A DNA stretch of 64,000 nucleotides from contig NZ_JACVPF010000002.1 of the NCBI RefSeq assembly GCF_018882055.1, positions 248,001-312,000 of the forward strand, given 5' to 3'. The notes beneath the pieces are model-generated. The model was not told the origin of the DNA. It searched no databases and saw only the letters and a program-made list of their open reading frames with translations. How positions within the stretch are numbered: the first letter of the stretch is position 1; each line of letters opens with the position of its first letter. This stretch comes from Polynucleobacter sp. es-MAR-4. Lineage in GTDB: Bacteria > Pseudomonadota > Gammaproteobacteria > Burkholderiales > Burkholderiaceae. Shown one piece after another: positions 42,805 through 51,817 of this stretch. Both the position numbers and the translations under genes were made by a program.

Positions 42805-43773
42805 ATGACAAATTTTCTAGATCCAGCAATTCTGTTTTTTATATTTGGTGCATTTGCTGGCGCCATTAAATCCAACCTAGAAATTCCGCAACCCATTGCG
42901 CGTTTTCTATCGCTCTACTTGTTAATGGCATTAGGGCTCAAGGGTGGCTTTGCCCTCCATAAATCTGGTTTCACACTAGAGATTGCTCTCAGCCTTGGTC
43001 TTGCTGTATTCCTCGCAATCCTCATCCCTATCATTGGCTATCAAATTCTGAGAACCAAATTAAATGCATATGATGCGGCAGCCATTGCCGCTACCTATGG
43101 GTCCGTTAGTGCGGTCACGTTCATTACGGCTACGCAATACTTAGATCAATTTAATGTCAGCTATGGTGGGCATATGGCCGCCGCCATGGCGCTCATGGAA
43201 TCTCCAGCAGTCATCTTTGCAATTGTTTTGGCAAATAAGGCAAGAGCCACAAACACAACCCAAACTCAAGCCGGGCATCAACAAACAGGTATCTCAAAAA
43301 TACTGCATGAATCATTTACCGATGGCGCACAACTCCTTCTTTTAGGATCGATGGTAGTTGGCTTGGTAAGTGGGGATGCAGGTCAAAAACTCATGGCGCC
43401 ATTCTCTATTGATCTTTTCAAAGGAATGCTCGCATTTTTCCTATTAGACATGGGGCTCATGGCAGCCAGAAATATGAAGGGTCTTTATGGAAAACCACCT
43501 ATCACCCTCATCTATGCGATTGCGTCCCCACTTGCGCACGCGCTCATTGCATTAATATTCTGCAAGCTGATTGGCCTGCCGCTTGGCAATACCATTTTGC
43601 TGATGGTTCTTGCTTCAAGCGCCTCTTATATTGCAGTACCAGCAGTTTTACGGCACGCCCTACCCGAGGTGAATCCAGCTCTCTATATGGGCATGTCGCT
43701 GGGCATTACCTTCCCATTCAATATTATTTTAGGTATTCCGCTATACGCCATGATTGCAAAACTGGTCATGTAA
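42805..43773 (+). CDS. sbtA: SbtA-like sodium-dependent bicarbonate transporter
   Basis: A 322-residue membrane protein of the SbtA (DUF897) family with about ten membrane segments in two inverted halves, for example MALGLKGGFALHKSG and ATYGSVSAVTFITATQYL, then LLDMGLMAARNMKG and ASSASYIAVPAVLRHALPEVNPALYMGMSLGITFPFNI. In cyanobacteria SbtA takes up bicarbonate with sodium. Its usual partner SbtB (a PII-like protein) is not next to it. It follows nhaR by three bases, which fits a sodium-linked role. Heterotroph members may serve anaplerotic CO2 fixation. Confidence 0.85.
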   Translation: MTNFLDPAILFFIFGAFAGAIKSNLEIPQPIARFLSLYLLMALGLKGGFALHKSGFTLEIALSLGLAVFLAILIPIIGYQILRTKLNAYDAAAIAATYGSVSAVTFITATQYLDQFNVSYGGHMAAAMALMESPAVIFAIVLANKARATNTTQTQAGHQQTGISKILHESFTDGAQLLLLGSMVVGLVSGDAGQKLMAPFSIDLFKGMLAFFLLDMGLMAARNMKGLYGKPPITLIYAIASPLAHALIALIFCKLIGLPLGNTILLMVLASSASYIAVPAVLRHALPEVNPALYMGMSLGITFPFNIILGIPLYAMIAKLVM

Positions 43774-43778
43774 ATCGT

Positions 43779-44348
43779 TTAGCCTGATTTCTTTTTCGGC
43801 TTTTGTGTAGCATTATTTTTTTGTACGGCTGAAAACTGACTCATGTTTTCTACACTCTTTTCAAAGTTCACAAATGAGTCTGCCATTGCCGCGCGGATCA
43901 ACTCAAAATTTTGAAGTGCATTATTAAATGAAGTTTTGAATACTGAGGTATACGGCTCAGTTCCTGCCGGGGCATTTTGAGTGGCTTCATTCACAAAATG
44001 AATTAAGTCATGCTGAGAGTCTTTAATCATCGACTCAGCAATTTTTGCCAACTCTTTATTGCCACTGGCTAGAGCTTGAAAAAGTTGAGCTTGATACTCG
44101 GCTACTTCCTTGGCGGCATCTTGCAAGACCTCCGCATGAACATAATCAAAGGCAGCCTTAGGATCTTGGGTTTTCATCAGCTCAGCAACCTTGGCCTGTA
44201 AACGAGTAGAGAGTTCTTGCGCAGCGCGCTGGTTTAATTGAGCAATCTCCTGAGCGCTGGTCAGCGCTGCCTGGCCAACCGCTTGAGCTGCCTTCATACC
44301 TTTAGCCTGATTTGCCATGGCACCTAAATCAAATGGATTCTTGCTCAT
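43779..44348 (-). CDS. phasin family protein
   Basis: A 189-residue mostly helical protein with a phasin domain (about 30-140; KAAFDYVHAEVLQDAAKEVAEYQAQLFQALASGNKELAKIAE) and a lysine-rich tail (KNNATQKPKKKSG). Phasins coat polyhydroxyalkanoate granules and affect their size and number. No PHA synthase is in this window. It is convergent with sbtA at a distance of only five bases, without a visible terminator between them. Confidence 0.82.
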   Translation of the reverse strand: MSKNPFDLGAMANQAKGMKAAQAVGQAALTSAQEIAQLNQRAAQELSTRLQAKVAELMKTQDPKAAFDYVHAEVLQDAAKEVAEYQAQLFQALASGNKELAKIAESMIKDSQHDLIHFVNEATQNAPAGTEPYTSVFKTSFNNALQNFELIRAAMADSFVNFEKSVENMSQFSAVQKNNATQKPKKKSG

Positions 44349-44442
44349 CTGCGCTCCCTTATTTAATCAGTAGTTTTTTCAATCTACTCCCGAATGACCC
44401 AGATGGAGATAGAGAAATACCACTAGAGATCGACAGAAATGC

Positions 44443-44470
44443 AAAAGGGCGCCCTCAGGCACCCTTTTTC
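44443..44470 (-). terminator. terminator after the parvulin gene
   Basis: On the minus strand AAAAGGGTGCC pairs with GGCGCCCTTTT (one G-U pair) and the hairpin ends in TTTTGC, 24 bases after the stop of the 44494-45312 gene. Confidence 0.7.
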
Positions 44471-44493
44471 AAACCAAATGGGTTTCTCTTGGC

Positions 44494-45312
44494 TTAACGT
44501 ACGACGATATTCGCACCCTGACGCAATTGGGATAAGAACTCAAATTGCTTCTTCTGCATTAAGCCATTCCGAATGACTGCCTTAGCCTGCTCATAAGTCG
44601 GCGGCTTGCTGGATTTTTTATCCTCCAATTTGATTAAATACCAACCTTGTGGCATTTGAATTGGCGCTGGAGAAACTTGACCCTTAGAAAGAGTTGTGAG
44701 AACACTAGATATTTGCGGTAAGGTTTCACCTGCCTGCACCCAGCCCACCGCTCCACCCTGAACTTTATTTGGGGCTAATGAAATACTCTTGGCCACTTTA
44801 TCGAAAGACTCGCCTTTTTTAATTCTAGCTAGAGCAGCTTGTGCATCAGATTCGGTAGCCACAACAATATCACTGACCTTATATTCGACAATCATGCCTT
44901 GAGGGCCCAATGAGGCAATTTCTCGGTTGTACTCCGCCTGAATATCAGCATCGCTTACTGGATTTTTCGACATATAAGTAGAAAGCTCTAAATCCGCTAA
45001 ATAGTTTTGACGAATCAAAGCTAACTGAGTATTAGCCCTATCAGAATTTGCGAGCCCGTCTCTATCGGCTTGTTGAGATAAGAGAGAAATTTCAATCATC
45101 TTCCCCAAGACTGCTTTACGAAGTTCTGGCGAATCTTTTTGACCTTGAGAGAGGGCTGCTTGAATGCCTTGCTCCACAGCATCATTGGAAATGATGTATC
45201 CATTAACAGAGGCGGCGGCATTAGGCGGCAAGGCATCCTGAGAGTGTGCTGCAGTTACCAAGGCCAAGGCCATCACTGCGCCTGAAAGTAAACGAATGGA
45301 GTGGGATTTCAT
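44494..45312 (-). CDS. periplasmic peptidyl-prolyl isomerase, parvulin type
   Basis: A 272-residue exported folding factor. The signal peptide ends near AAHSQDA; an N-terminal helical chaperone part (SVNGYIISNDAVEQGIQAAL) is followed by a PpiC rotamase domain at about 135-235 (YKVSDIVVATESDAQAALARIKKGESFDKVAKSISLAP, GGAVGWVQAGE, QGWYLIKLED). It resembles PpiD/SurA-like parvulins and may help outer-membrane protein assembly. The small exported protein at 45362 lies 49 bases upstream on the same strand. Confidence 0.88.
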   Translation of the reverse strand: MKSHSIRLLSGAVMALALVTAAHSQDALPPNAAASVNGYIISNDAVEQGIQAALSQGQKDSPELRKAVLGKMIEISLLSQQADRDGLANSDRANTQLALIRQNYLADLELSTYMSKNPVSDADIQAEYNREIASLGPQGMIVEYKVSDIVVATESDAQAALARIKKGESFDKVAKSISLAPNKVQGGAVGWVQAGETLPQISSVLTTLSKGQVSPAPIQMPQGWYLIKLEDKKSSKPPTYEQAKAVIRNGLMQKKQFEFLSQLRQGANIVVR

Positions 45313-45361
45313 GAATAACTCTTTTCTAAAATGTAGAAGAAATCTTAACAGCTAGCCATTA

Positions 45362-45679
45362 TTAAAAGGTGAAGGTTGCTGGGATTGGCTCAAAAGGTGC
45401 GGCAGATTCAGCGCCCTGCGCTTCAGCCTGTTCCTCACCATCTGGATTTTTGATGTAACGAGAATCAAAAGGTACCTTTGGCTTCTGGATAACAGGAGGT
45501 GTCTCTAAGTAGACTGGGCCCGCAGGTGTCTCTATCGGCGCAATAGGCTGATTATTAAACTCCTGTATCTGCGAGGGGGTATAGGGTGAGAAGGTCTGCG
45601 CAATCGCAGCGAATGAGATGGTAATACTGAAGATCAAAGAAAAGACATTGATCGTTTTGCGCTGATTTGAAATATGCAT
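45362..45679 (-). CDS. small exported proline-rich protein
   Basis: A 105-residue protein with a signal peptide (VFSLIFSITISFAAIAQ) and a short mature part rich in Pro, Glu and Ala. No domain is recognised. It lies between a TSUP permease and a parvulin on the same strand and may be co-transcribed. Function unknown. Confidence 0.6.
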   Translation of the reverse strand: MHISNQRKTINVFSLIFSITISFAAIAQTFSPYTPSQIQEFNNQPIAPIETPAGPVYLETPPVIQKPKVPFDSRYIKNPDGEEQAEAQGAESAAPFEPIPATFTF

Positions 45680-45692
45680 AACTCTTTCTTGT

Positions 45693-46472
45693 TTATGTTG
45701 AGGCTAGCAAGCCATCAGCTATTAATTTAATGCTTGCTACCAATAAGAAAAATTGAACAATGAGGTAATACCATTTAGCCGAAATCTTCTTAGCTAAATA
45801 AAACCCGAGATAGACACCCAGTGGTACCAAGGGCAAGAATAAAATTGAGGTAGCCAGTTGATTGAAATTCAGCAAATCGAGATAAGCATAGGGAACCAAC
45901 TTCCCGAAATTAATGAGAGTAAAAAATATTCCCAAGGTAGAGGTGTACACAATTGGAGAGACCTTCTCTCTGAGCATGTAGATTGTGATTGGGGGGCCGC
46001 CAATATGAGCAACAAAAGAGGTGAACCCAGATACACCCCCCATCAGCCTTCCCAACCATGGGTATGGTTTTGCCTCTTTCAGATCTAAACGCGACATCAC
46101 CAAGCTTTGGATCAAAAAAAGTAAGGTAAAGATACCGATCGAAAGAGAAAGTATTCTAGGGGTGATGGCAGAAAAGAAGAGGTAACCCAAAAGCATTCCC
46201 AATGCGGCGGGCAATAAAACCAGCTTCAATATTCGCCAATCTGCGTTTTTGAGAAATCGGCGTAACCCTACCAAATCAATCGCAATCAGGAGAGGTAACA
46301 AAATTGCAAGGGCCTCATTGATGCTGGACTGACTTGCCATGAGCGGTAATGACAGCACCCCCAAGCCCGCACCAAACCCACTTTTAGAGATCCCCACGAT
46401 TAAGACGCTAATAGCGGCCAATACAAAGAAGGTTGAGGAGTGGTCGGCATATGCCTGAACCAAAGAGATCAT
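45693..46472 (-). CDS. TauE/SafE (TSUP) family permease
   Basis: A 259-residue membrane protein with about eight membrane segments in two related halves, with the family motifs GISKSGFGAGLGVLSLPLMA near the start and GGVSGFTSFVAHIGGPPITIYML in the middle. TSUP proteins move sulfite, sulfonates or other organic anions. Substrate not inferable. A small exported protein is 13 bases downstream. Confidence 0.88.
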   Translation of the reverse strand: MISLVQAYADHSSTFFVLAAISVLIVGISKSGFGAGLGVLSLPLMASQSSINEALAILLPLLIAIDLVGLRRFLKNADWRILKLVLLPAALGMLLGYLFFSAITPRILSLSIGIFTLLFLIQSLVMSRLDLKEAKPYPWLGRLMGGVSGFTSFVAHIGGPPITIYMLREKVSPIVYTSTLGIFFTLINFGKLVPYAYLDLLNFNQLATSILFLPLVPLGVYLGFYLAKKISAKWYYLIVQFFLLVASIKLIADGLLAST

Positions 46473-46510
46473 GAAAGGTTTACCAAATGCGAGATGAATG
46501 AAGACTCATA

Positions 46511-47878
46511 TTAGAGCTTCAGTCTGCGATTGAATATTAGTGGGATAAAGCCGATCAAAAGACCACCCAAGCCAATGAGATTCGTTAGTAAATCAAAGGT
46601 GGGGATGCTGTACAGAGCTATAAATACCATGAATAGCGCCGACATCAGGGGCCACAGCACGTATCCAAAAGCACTCCCTAACCCCGCGCGCATCTTTTCA
46701 CGATAGTGCCAAGCACAGGCAAATCCAGCCAGACTCATATAGAAACAAATTTGGAATCCAATTGCCAGAATTGAGCTCGATAGAATAACTTTTACCGAAG
46801 GCATATAGGAGGAGGTAAATAGTAGCAACATTCCCAGACCCCAAATGACTAAGGTTGCAGTCCAAGGCGTTTGCCATTCGGGATGAATTTTGGCATATCT
46901 AGAATGCAGCATTCCATCCCGTGACATGGAAAACAGGCTTCGACTAAATTGCAGAATTTGCGTCTCGATAGTGCCTACAGTACTCAAGATCGTACAAAAG
47001 ACTGCCAAATAGTTCCAAGGCTCTGGAAATAGTTTAGTAGCCACAGCAAATAAGATATTGGTATCTGCATTCGCAATTTCCGCATCAGTCAGCACAATCA
47101 ATATCACCACAATCATGATCGTAAAAAACAGCATCATATTGAGTACTGACCAAAAAGCGCCCGTACTGGCAGCTCCAGAAACCTTCTTGGCGCTGGATTT
47201 ACTTTCCTCACTCAAATTCATGGTGACATCCCACCCCCAAAAAAAGAAGATGGCGGTTAGTGCTCCCGTTGCAAATAATTGCGGGGAGAATTCAAATGGT
47301 GAAAACCAAATTACTGAGGGCGGGTGCGCCGGCACATCCCAGTAATGAATAAAGCCTCCGATGATGAGCGCAAGCAATATGGCCGTCTCAAAAATAGTAA
47401 ATGTAATTTGCACATAACTTGAATGCTTAATACCGCGAGTAACCACCGCAGTGATCAGCGCCAACCAGATGGCAGCAACCCCAGCCACTGCCTCAGTATT
47501 CTCTGTATAGGCGGGGGCAAGCAATAAGAGCGTTGAAGTGGCCGCCGGAATCGTCGCTGAGACCATAAAAAACACTGAAGCAATTAAGAGCCCCCAGCCA
47601 GCAAAATACCCCCAGATAGGACCAAATACATAGCCCACCCATGCGTATGCAGCGCCAGCATTCGGCGTGATCTTACTCAAATGAATGAAAGCTAAGGTAA
47701 TGCCAAACATGATGAGGCCGCAGTACAAAACGCTAGCGACTGACAAAACTCCAACTGCGGACACGATGGTTGCTGTAGTGACGGCAACACTAAAAGCAGG
47801 CGCAGTTCCAGCAATACCCATTACAAAAGACTCGAGCCCGCCAAGTGTATTTTTTGCTAATTCTGGTTGCTTGGACAT
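46511..47878 (-). CDS. APC family amino acid permease
   Basis: A 455-residue amino acid-polyamine-organocation superfamily permease with twelve predicted membrane segments. TM1 has the characteristic unwound GIAGTAPAFS segment, and helix 6 contains FFFWGWDVTMNLSEESKS. Likely imports an amino acid or amine. It lies 38 bases upstream of the TSUP gene on the same strand. Specific substrate unknown. Confidence 0.87.
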   Translation of the reverse strand: MSKQPELAKNTLGGLESFVMGIAGTAPAFSVAVTTATIVSAVGVLSVASVLYCGLIMFGITLAFIHLSKITPNAGAAYAWVGYVFGPIWGYFAGWGLLIASVFFMVSATIPAATSTLLLLAPAYTENTEAVAGVAAIWLALITAVVTRGIKHSSYVQITFTIFETAILLALIIGGFIHYWDVPAHPPSVIWFSPFEFSPQLFATGALTAIFFFWGWDVTMNLSEESKSSAKKVSGAASTGAFWSVLNMMLFFTIMIVVILIVLTDAEIANADTNILFAVATKLFPEPWNYLAVFCTILSTVGTIETQILQFSRSLFSMSRDGMLHSRYAKIHPEWQTPWTATLVIWGLGMLLLFTSSYMPSVKVILSSSILAIGFQICFYMSLAGFACAWHYREKMRAGLGSAFGYVLWPLMSALFMVFIALYSIPTFDLLTNLIGLGGLLIGFIPLIFNRRLKL

Positions 47879-47949
47879 ATCAAATCATGCTTTATACAAG
47901 TAAGTAATGAGGGTATCCTAAACCATCGCGCTATATTGAGTGAATCTCC

Positions 47950-48480
47950 ATGAATCTATCGGCAACGCATCCCCAAAAGGTATACCCCCTGGGCGATGGA
48001 AAAACTTATGCCATTCGCCCAATCCAACCCAACGATCGAGAGCGAATTATTGAGCTATTCAATCACCTCTCGCCTGAGAGCCGCTACCTAAGATTTGCTC
48101 ATGCCATCTCCAAGCTTCCAGACGCCTTTTTAGATGAAATCTTAGAGTTGGACTATACAAAAGAAATGGCTTTGGTTGCAGTCATCCAAAGTCAAACGGG
48201 CGTTGAGGAGATTGTTGGTATTTCACGTTACGTAACTCCACCGAATGAGCAGGTTTGCGAATTCTCACTCAGCGTCAGTGATAGTTATGCCACTCATGGA
48301 ATTGGGACGCATTTGATGCTTGATCTGATTGCATATGCAAAAGAAAATCAATTGCAAGAAATGCTTGGGTACGTTTTAAGCAAAAATATAAAAATGTTGC
48401 ATTTAGTTTCTGAGTTAGGATTTCAAATCAGTAACCTCGATGATGACCCTGACTTTAAGACTGCTAGCCTCCTTCTGTGA
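47950..48480 (+). CDS. GNAT family N-acetyltransferase
   Basis: A 176-residue acetyltransferase of the GNAT fold. The opening IRPIQPNDRERIIELFNHLSPESRYLRFAH resembles the acetyltransferase domain of protein lysine acetyltransferase Pat, and motif A for acetyl-CoA is in DSYATHGIGTHLM. It overlaps the start of the isochorismatase gene by four bases. Protein acetylation is possible; the substrate is unproven. Confidence 0.83.
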   Translation: MNLSATHPQKVYPLGDGKTYAIRPIQPNDRERIIELFNHLSPESRYLRFAHAISKLPDAFLDEILELDYTKEMALVAVIQSQTGVEEIVGISRYVTPPNEQVCEFSLSVSDSYATHGIGTHLMLDLIAYAKENQLQEMLGYVLSKNIKMLHLVSELGFQISNLDDDPDFKTASLLL

Positions 48481-49034
48481 ACTCCATATCTATGAAAACA
48501 TCAAATCAAATTAATTCAGATTCATCCATTCTCATTTTGATTGATCTGCAAGGGCGCCTAATGCCTGCAATTGATCACGGCGAGGGAGTCCTCAATCAAT
48601 GTATTCGCACCGCCAAGATCGCCAAACTAATGGGGATCCCGATTATTGGTACAGAGCAAAGCCCAAAAAGCCTAGGAAGCAATATTGATTCCATTCGGTC
48701 TTTTTGCAGTCAAACTATCGACAAAGAGCATTTCAATGCCTGTGCTGATGGCCTCACAGCAGCGATCCCTGATCATCGAAGGCAATGCATTCTGATGGGA
48801 TGCGAGACCCATGTTTGCTTAATGCAAACAGCACTCAAACTCATCGATGAAGGCTATGACGTATCAGTGGTGGTGGATGGGGTTGGCTCACGCCGAGCAC
48901 TCGATAAGCAAGTCGCACTGCAACGACTAGAGTCGGCTGGCGCCAGACTGATTACAGCAGAAATGCTAGGATTTGAATGGCTAAAGAGCGCTCAAAATCC
49001 AGTCTTCAAAGAAGTTCTTGCTCTGCTGAAATAA
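48477..49034 (+). CDS. isochorismatase-family cysteine hydrolase
   Basis: A 185-residue YcaC-like hydrolase. The catalytic triad is readable: Asp in LILIDLQGRLM, Lys in EQSPKSLG, and Cys in MGCETHVCLMQT. The GTG at 48477 overlaps the GNAT stop; ATG at 48492 is a second possible start. Members hydrolyse amides or isochorismate; substrate unknown. It forms an operon with the GNAT gene. Confidence 0.84.
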   Translation: MNSISMKTSNQINSDSSILILIDLQGRLMPAIDHGEGVLNQCIRTAKIAKLMGIPIIGTEQSPKSLGSNIDSIRSFCSQTIDKEHFNACADGLTAAIPDHRRQCILMGCETHVCLMQTALKLIDEGYDVSVVVDGVGSRRALDKQVALQRLESAGARLITAEMLGFEWLKSAQNPVFKEVLALLK

Positions 49035-49092
49035 TAGGACTGGGCTAGTGAGACTTTATTTGCTATTCTGCAGCATCACTTAAAGGATTCTT

Positions 49093-49311
49093 ATGACGAA
49101 CGACACTCAAACCCAAAACGACGAAGATTTTGACTATGGGTGCGAATGCGCCATGACCCTCTTAAATGAGCCAACTGAAGATTGCTTAAATGATCTGATT
49201 GATGAGCTTGATGAGGATGGCATGATCGCCACTGAAGTTGTTTATGGCCTCCTAGCAACCATCCTCATGAGTATTACTTCAGAAGATGAAGATGACGAGG
49301 AAGTTCAGTAA
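49093..49311 (+). CDS. small acidic protein of unknown function
   Basis: A 72-residue strongly acidic protein with Asp/Glu-rich ends and two Cys near the start (YGCECAM). An AAGGA ribosome-binding site precedes the ATG. No family recognised; convergent with the pterin dehydratase gene. Confidence 0.6.
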   Translation: MTNDTQTQNDEDFDYGCECAMTLLNEPTEDCLNDLIDELDEDGMIATEVVYGLLATILMSITSEDEDDEEVQ

Positions 49312-49317
49312 GACAAA

Positions 49318-49629
49318 CTAAGGCGAGACTTGTAGAGCGAATTGATCCATGGCGCTTGCCATGGTGATATCGAGCTCAGTCAAAGCCTTCATTGAATGGG
49401 TGCTCAAGCGAACAGATACCTTATTCCAAGAATTAGACCAATCCGGATGGTGGTCTAGCTCCTCAGCGAAGTTTGCACACAGAGTCATGAATTGAAATGC
49501 ACTCTTGAAATCTACAAATACAAATACCCGCTCCAACTCTTGAGTCACTAGATTCACCCTCCAGTCAGGCAATGTTGCTGCAAAGTCAAAATCCTTTGCA
49601 AGAATTTTCGGCTTAGACAATGGGAGCAT
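49318..49629 (-). CDS. 4a-hydroxytetrahydrobiopterin dehydratase (PCD/DCoH)
   Basis: A 103-residue enzyme that recycles the pterin cofactor of aromatic amino acid hydroxylases. The family signature is clear in EELDHHPDWSNSWNKVSVRLSTH. ATG 49629 is chosen because the preceding in-frame codons belong to the upstream rRNA-modification gene, whose 3' end it overlaps by 17 bases. No phenylalanine hydroxylase is in the window, so a moonlighting or molybdopterin-related role cannot be excluded. Confidence 0.85.
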   Translation of the reverse strand: MLPLSKPKILAKDFDFAATLPDWRVNLVTQELERVFVFVDFKSAFQFMTLCANFAEELDHHPDWSNSWNKVSVRLSTHSMKALTELDITMASAMDQFALQVSP

Positions 49630-50347
49630 CCACACTCTTGGATAGCTTCTGCAAATCATCTGGATAGAGCCAGCGCCACTCACCCTCAGCTAAATCAGTA
49701 GGCATGGCATATTGTCCAATTTGAGTCCGATGAAGCCTAGCTACATGGTTGCCTACCGCAGCCATCATTCGCTTTACTTGATGGTAGCGGCCCTCAACAA
49801 TCGTCATTGCCAAAATATCTTCGCCCAGCTGCTTACATGCTGTAGCAAAACAGGGCTTTGGATCATCATCGAGAACAACGCCATTGAGTAAGTGATCCAT
49901 TTGCTTCTGAGTAATTGGCTCAGGAGTAGTGATCTCATACACCTTGCCAATATTTTTCTTTGGCGTAGTCATTTTGTGAATAAACTGGCCATCGTCTGAA
50001 ATCAAAATCAGGCCGGTGGTATCAAAATCCAAACGTCCGACACACTGCAAGCCCCTCTCTACAAAAGGTTTTGGTAACAAACTGTAGACACTAGGATGAT
50101 GCGTAGTTTTATGAGAACACTCATAGTTTGGCGGCTTATTAAAGGCGATATAAGCTTTTTCATGAAACTCCCAATCCTCGCCCTCTACATTCAGCATCAA
50201 ACCCTCAGTAGCAATGCGCTCTTCGGGGTCTTCTGCCAAAACACCATTGACTTTCACTAGGTCGGCATAGACCAAATCGCTGCAATAGCGCCTGGTGCCG
50301 AATCCTTGGCTAAATAATATTTTTTCGAGAGAGATTGGTTTGGCCAT
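49613..50347 (-). CDS. rsuA: rRNA pseudouridine synthase, RsuA-type
   Basis: Pseudouridine synthase of the RsuA/RluB family, 244 residues. An N-terminal S4 domain (LEKILFSQGFGTRRYCSDLVYADLVKVNG) binds rRNA, and the catalytic Asp is in GRLDFDTTGLILISDDG. EGRYHQVKRMMAAVGNHVARLHR is the conserved C-terminal motif. RsuA makes pseudouridine 516 in 16S rRNA; RluE or RluB are alternatives with the same layout. Confidence 0.86.
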   Translation of the reverse strand: MAKPISLEKILFSQGFGTRRYCSDLVYADLVKVNGVLAEDPEERIATEGLMLNVEGEDWEFHEKAYIAFNKPPNYECSHKTTHHPSVYSLLPKPFVERGLQCVGRLDFDTTGLILISDDGQFIHKMTTPKKNIGKVYEITTPEPITQKQMDHLLNGVVLDDDPKPCFATACKQLGEDILAMTIVEGRYHQVKRMMAAVGNHVARLHRTQIGQYAMPTDLAEGEWRWLYPDDLQKLSKSVDAPIV

Positions 50348-50448
50348 ATCTTGCCGAGAATACTACAAAGCCAATAGACTGAGCGACTGTGAAATGAAGT
50401 CGTTATGATTGAGGCATACCGCTTCATTATTAATAACTTACCACCACC

Positions 50449-50988
50449 ATGCTCTCAGCCCCAGTACCGAGAAACCCACTTCACACCCGCGAAATTACTT
50501 TTCAGGGCTATGCCCGAGAAGACGGTTTATGGGATATTGAAGCCCATTTACGAGATTTCAAATTTCACCCCTTCACCACAGGCGGAAAAACCTGGGAGCC
50601 GGGTCAAGCTTTTCACGATATGTGGGTTCGCATTACCGTCAACACTGAACTAGTCATTCAAGCAATTGAGGTCGCAATGGATAGCCACCCTCACCCAGAA
50701 TGCCCTCAAGTTATTCCACCTATGGATGCGCTGATTGGAGCGCGCCTTGGCAAAGGTTGGCGTAAAACTATCAATGAGCATCTTGGCGGCATTAAGGGCT
50801 GCACGCATTTACGCGAACTGCTCAGCAATATTGCTACAGCTGCTTTTCAGTCCATCCCGGGAGCTCTATTTGATCCAGATGACAACAAGCCGCCACTCTA
50901 TTTAGGAACCTGCAAATCCTGGGATTTTGATGGGCCAGTAGTTATGCGTGTCTATCCCAAGTTTTACAAATGGAAGCCGACTGTCTAA
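50449..50988 (+). CDS. DUF2889-type protein
   Basis: A 179-residue cytosolic protein with the conserved features of DUF2889: HTREITFQGYAREDGLWDIEAHLRD, AMDSHPHPECP and GCTHLRELLSNIATAAFQS. The conserved His and Cys residues suggest metal or cofactor binding, but no function is known. It diverges from rsuA and is convergent with the SDR gene. Confidence 0.75.
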   Translation: MLSAPVPRNPLHTREITFQGYAREDGLWDIEAHLRDFKFHPFTTGGKTWEPGQAFHDMWVRITVNTELVIQAIEVAMDSHPHPECPQVIPPMDALIGARLGKGWRKTINEHLGGIKGCTHLRELLSNIATAAFQSIPGALFDPDDNKPPLYLGTCKSWDFDGPVVMRVYPKFYKWKPTV

Positions 50989-50994
50989 CTTTTC

Positions 50995-51765
50995 TTAAAA
51001 CTCACCGCGGTGAATATTGAAAGGGCTGAAAGCTTGTTGCACCGGCATCAGCTCTAGCAAATTAATATTCATATGACTTGGTAAGTTAGCAGACCAGTAA
51101 ATCGCTTCAGCAACATCATCGGCGCTCAATGCTTTCACGCCGTTGTAAACCTTGCCCGCCTTATCGTCATCACCCTTAAAGCGTACGTTGGAAAATTCTG
51201 TACCTGAACACATCCCCGGTTCAACACAAGTAACTCGCACTGGCGTGCCAATTAAGTCTGCTCTCAGGTTTAAGCTAAATTGCTGCACAAATGCTTTAGT
51301 TCCGCCGTAAACATTTCCACCTGGATAAGGGTAGTTTGCAGCTACAGAACCTAGGTTAATGACGTGGCCGCATTTACGCTCTACCATTCCCGGTAAGAAA
51401 GCGCGTGTCATATGGACCAAGCCCTTAATATTGGTATCAATCATCCGATCCCAGTCAGAGAGGAAGGCTTGATGCGCCGGCTCCAGACCCAAAGCCAACC
51501 CAGCGTTATTCACCAGTACAGTGACTTTGGCAAAGTCAGCAGGCAAGGAAGCCGCAAGGTCATCAACTCTTGTACTATCGCAAACATCCACAGCCAAGGT
51601 GAGTAATTTTTTCTGTTGCTCTACGGGCAAGGATGCTTTCAAAGCCTCTAAACGCTCAACCCTTCTACCCAAGGCAATGACTTGATGGCCATTTGCCAGA
51701 AATCGTCTGGCGGTTGCTTCTCCAAAGCCAGCTGTGGCACCGGTCACTAAAACTGTATGTTCCAT
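50995..51765 (-). CDS. SDR family oxidoreductase (YdfG-like)
   Basis: A 256-residue short-chain dehydrogenase. The NADP-binding TGATAGFGEA motif, NNAG, and active-site Ser with YGGTKA (Tyr-x-x-x-Lys) are present. The layout matches YdfG-type 3-hydroxy acid/malonic semialdehyde dehydrogenases. ATG 51765 is favoured over 51801 because it starts directly at the Rossmann fold. Diverges from the outer-membrane protein gene. Confidence 0.87.
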   Translation of the reverse strand: MEHTVLVTGATAGFGEATARRFLANGHQVIALGRRVERLEALKASLPVEQQKKLLTLAVDVCDSTRVDDLAASLPADFAKVTVLVNNAGLALGLEPAHQAFLSDWDRMIDTNIKGLVHMTRAFLPGMVERKCGHVINLGSVAANYPYPGGNVYGGTKAFVQQFSLNLRADLIGTPVRVTCVEPGMCSGTEFSNVRFKGDDDKAGKVYNGVKALSADDVAEAIYWSANLPSHMNINLLELMPVQQAFSPFNIHRGEF

Positions 51766-51817
51766 AATCTTCTGCTTATTGTTTGTAATTGACTGAGTCA
51801 TTTATATTACTGCGTAT

